Source of the DNA: Rickettsiales bacterium
GTDB lineage: Bacteria > Pseudomonadota > Alphaproteobacteria > Methylaequorales > Methylaequoraceae
NCBI GenBank assembly: GCA_002711625.1
Contig: PARR01000014.1
Coordinates: 11,042 to 18,885, forward strand
DNA length: 7,844 nucleotides
Reading direction: 5' to 3'
A program made the translations under genes and the position numbers. The notes beneath the pieces were generated by a model. The model searched no databases and was not told the DNA's origin. It worked only from the letters and a program-made list of their open reading frames with translations. Positions 6,532-7,844 of this stretch are shown here, one piece after another. Numbering within the stretch: the stretch's first letter is position 1; the number at the start of each line of letters is the position of its first letter.

Positions 6532-7812
6532 ATGAAAATAAGCAATAAACTATTTAATGATCAGCAAATACGCCAATTTTCTAAGAATATGGAGGACATC
6601 CAAAGTGTCCAAGCCAAAATTTCATCGGGAAAAAATATTATTTTTGCCTCGGACGATCCTGTTGGAGCAGTCCAATTATCTGGGTTAAATGATGTCAAAA
6701 ATAGAGTTGAACAGTTTATTGAAAATTCTAATCTTGCTCTTGATAGATTACAGTTAATGGATGGCACGCTAGAGGCTGCTAAATCAATTTTTATTAGATG
6801 TAATGAACTTGCTATTCAGGCATCGAACGATGTCATGGGTGGTACTGATAGAGAATCAATTGCATTAGAATTTGATGAATTAAAGAAAGAATTAATTTCT
6901 CTTGCTAATACTCAAGATCCTGGAGGAAGTTATATTTATTCAGGCTTTAAGTCTCAAACTCAACCATTTGTAGTAAGTCCAACAGGTCTAGTTGAATACA
7001 AAGGCGATAGAGGCGTATTAAATCTTCAGCTTTCAGAAAGTAGAATGGTGGAATCAACAATTGATGGAGCCACTGTTTTCCAAGATATTGTGACAAGTGC
7101 AGGTGTTAGCACAGATCTATTTGCAGCTGTTGATAATATAAGTAGATCTATAAGAACTGCCGCCAGTGGTGTAGAGGCAGCAAAAGCAGAGGGTATCGCA
7201 AAAATACAGTTGACAAATCAGGATTCAGGTACTTATAAATTTACTATTAATTCAGGTTCTAAGTCCGCTGATTTTGAAATTGATATAACTGGTTCAGATC
7301 TTTCAGATTTAAGGACAGCTATAAATGCTGCAGATTTAGATATTACAGCGACATTAGAGGATTCTAATACAACGTTAAAGCTATCCAATGATTTTAGCTA
7401 TGACATTGAGCTAACGAATGTAGAAATACCAACAATTGACAAAGCTCAAGAAACGCCGACATCTTTTTTTACATTTCAACCAGTTGATGATGCAGGAAAT
7501 AGTTTGGGAAATACTCAGACGGTTTATGATTTTGATCAAACAATTGCAAGCAGGTTAGATGAAATGGTAGCAATCCAGAATCATTTAGCAAATCAAAGAG
7601 CAAAAGTAGGTGCCAGGATAAATTCGGTTGAGAGACAAAATGATGTAATGCAAGAAAGAAAAATTTTAATTACAAAAGATGTTAGCGAACTTGCTGATGC
7701 AGATTTATCTGAGCTTGTAACTGAGCTTCAATCTCTTATGACATCGCAAGAAGCATCACAAAAAGCTTTCGTGAGAATCTCATCACTTAATCTGTTTGAC
7801 TTAATTACATAA
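6532..7812 (+). CDS. flgL: Flagellar hook-associated protein 3 (FlgL)
   Basis: FlgL is the second hook-filament junction protein, a flagellin relative exported by the flagellar type III system and placed on FlgK. The N-terminal flagellin domain is clear: a coiled helix from residue 1, then KISSGKNIIFASDDPVGA at 29-46, and the helix ending in GGSYIYSGF. The C-terminal flagellin domain runs from about residue 340, with VGARINSVERQND (359-371), VSELADADLSELVTELQSL and a closing helix. At 426 aa it is longer than the 317-aa enterobacterial protein. The extra length is a middle segment, residues ~220-300, resembling a flagellin IN motif (TYKFTINSGS, ADFEIDITG, LRTAINAADLDITATLED). There is a single cysteine, in IFIRCNEL. 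The start is fixed by the AGGA site and by the canonical FlgL N-terminus. It is the last recognisable gene of the operon in this window. Confidence 0.93.
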   Translation: MKISNKLFNDQQIRQFSKNMEDIQSVQAKISSGKNIIFASDDPVGAVQLSGLNDVKNRVEQFIENSNLALDRLQLMDGTLEAAKSIFIRCNELAIQASNDVMGGTDRESIALEFDELKKELISLANTQDPGGSYIYSGFKSQTQPFVVSPTGLVEYKGDRGVLNLQLSESRMVESTIDGATVFQDIVTSAGVSTDLFAAVDNISRSIRTAASGVEAAKAEGIAKIQLTNQDSGTYKFTINSGSKSADFEIDITGSDLSDLRTAINAADLDITATLEDSNTTLKLSNDFSYDIELTNVEIPTIDKAQETPTSFFTFQPVDDAGNSLGNTQTVYDFDQTIASRLDEMVAIQNHLANQRAKVGARINSVERQNDVMQERKILITKDVSELADADLSELVTELQSLMTSQEASQKAFVRISSLNLFDLIT

Positions 7813-7844
7813 GTTCATCGATAGACATTTCTTTTTTTAATATT
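7805..7844 (-). other. Possible 3' end of a convergent gene (weak)
   Basis: On the minus strand a reading frame entering from the right edge gives ILKKEMSIDELM and stops at TAA (7807-7805), overlapping the flgL 3' end by 8 bp. The residues could pass for a protein C-terminus, but 12 codons prove nothing. The rest of the tail (7813-7844) has a T7 run at 7832-7838 and an ATCGAT palindrome, but no GC-rich stem that would make a standard terminator. Confidence 0.15.

Noticed and set aside
6509..6535. Eight-codon mini-ORF (MNFARIYL) ending in TGA that overlaps the flgL start
   Set aside because: The only possible ribosome site (AAGG at 6504-6507) is one base from the ATG, too close to work, and flgL has its own well-placed AGGA. 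Probably chance.
7813..7844. Rho-independent terminator after flgL
   Set aside because: There is a T7 run and an ATCGAT palindrome, but no GC-rich stem directly before the T run; the window ends too soon to judge.

Overview
The window is one end of an AT-rich flagellar operon. All recognisable genes lie on the + strand and are tightly packed: flgI (3' end only), a short flgJ-type rod-binding gene, a very large flgK, a gene I read as a GT-D/DUF1792-like glycosyltransferase, and flgL. The single-domain FlgJ without a muramidase domain and the low-GC, Lys/Asn/Ile-rich coding style suggest a low-GC alphaproteobacterium, perhaps a marine planktonic one. That assignment is inference; nothing in the window (no rRNA or housekeeping marker) proves it.

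Layout: 1-135 is the C-terminus of the P-ring protein FlgI. 151-462 encodes a FlgJ/CheL-like rod-binding protein of about 103 aa, whose stop codon overlaps the flgK start (TAATG). 462-5573 encodes FlgK, hook-associated protein 1, at 1703 aa, about three times the length of the Salmonella protein. Its two ends are ordinary FlgK. The middle is a long Ser/Thr/Asn-rich stack of flagellin-IN-like and other beta-type modules plus three copies of an ~85-residue 'HGF-TGD ... GL-DG-YF' repeat, one of which is inserted inside another. 5583-6500 encodes a 305-aa soluble protein with the RYGDGE-like motif and C-terminal DIG motif of the GT-D fold. 6532-7812 encodes FlgL, hook-associated protein 3, also somewhat enlarged. 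The last 32 bases hold no clear terminator.

How the genes fit together: FlgI forms the outer bushing of the rod, the FlgJ-type protein supports rod assembly, and FlgK and FlgL form the junction between hook and filament. The gene between flgK and flgL looks like a sugar transferase. It sits in the same transcription unit as an enormous, cysteine-free, Ser/Thr-rich FlgK, so the most interesting hypothesis here is a dedicated O-glycosylation system for the hook-filament junction or filament. No promoter-sized gap (over 31 bp) exists between the genes, so they are probably co-transcribed and in part translationally coupled.
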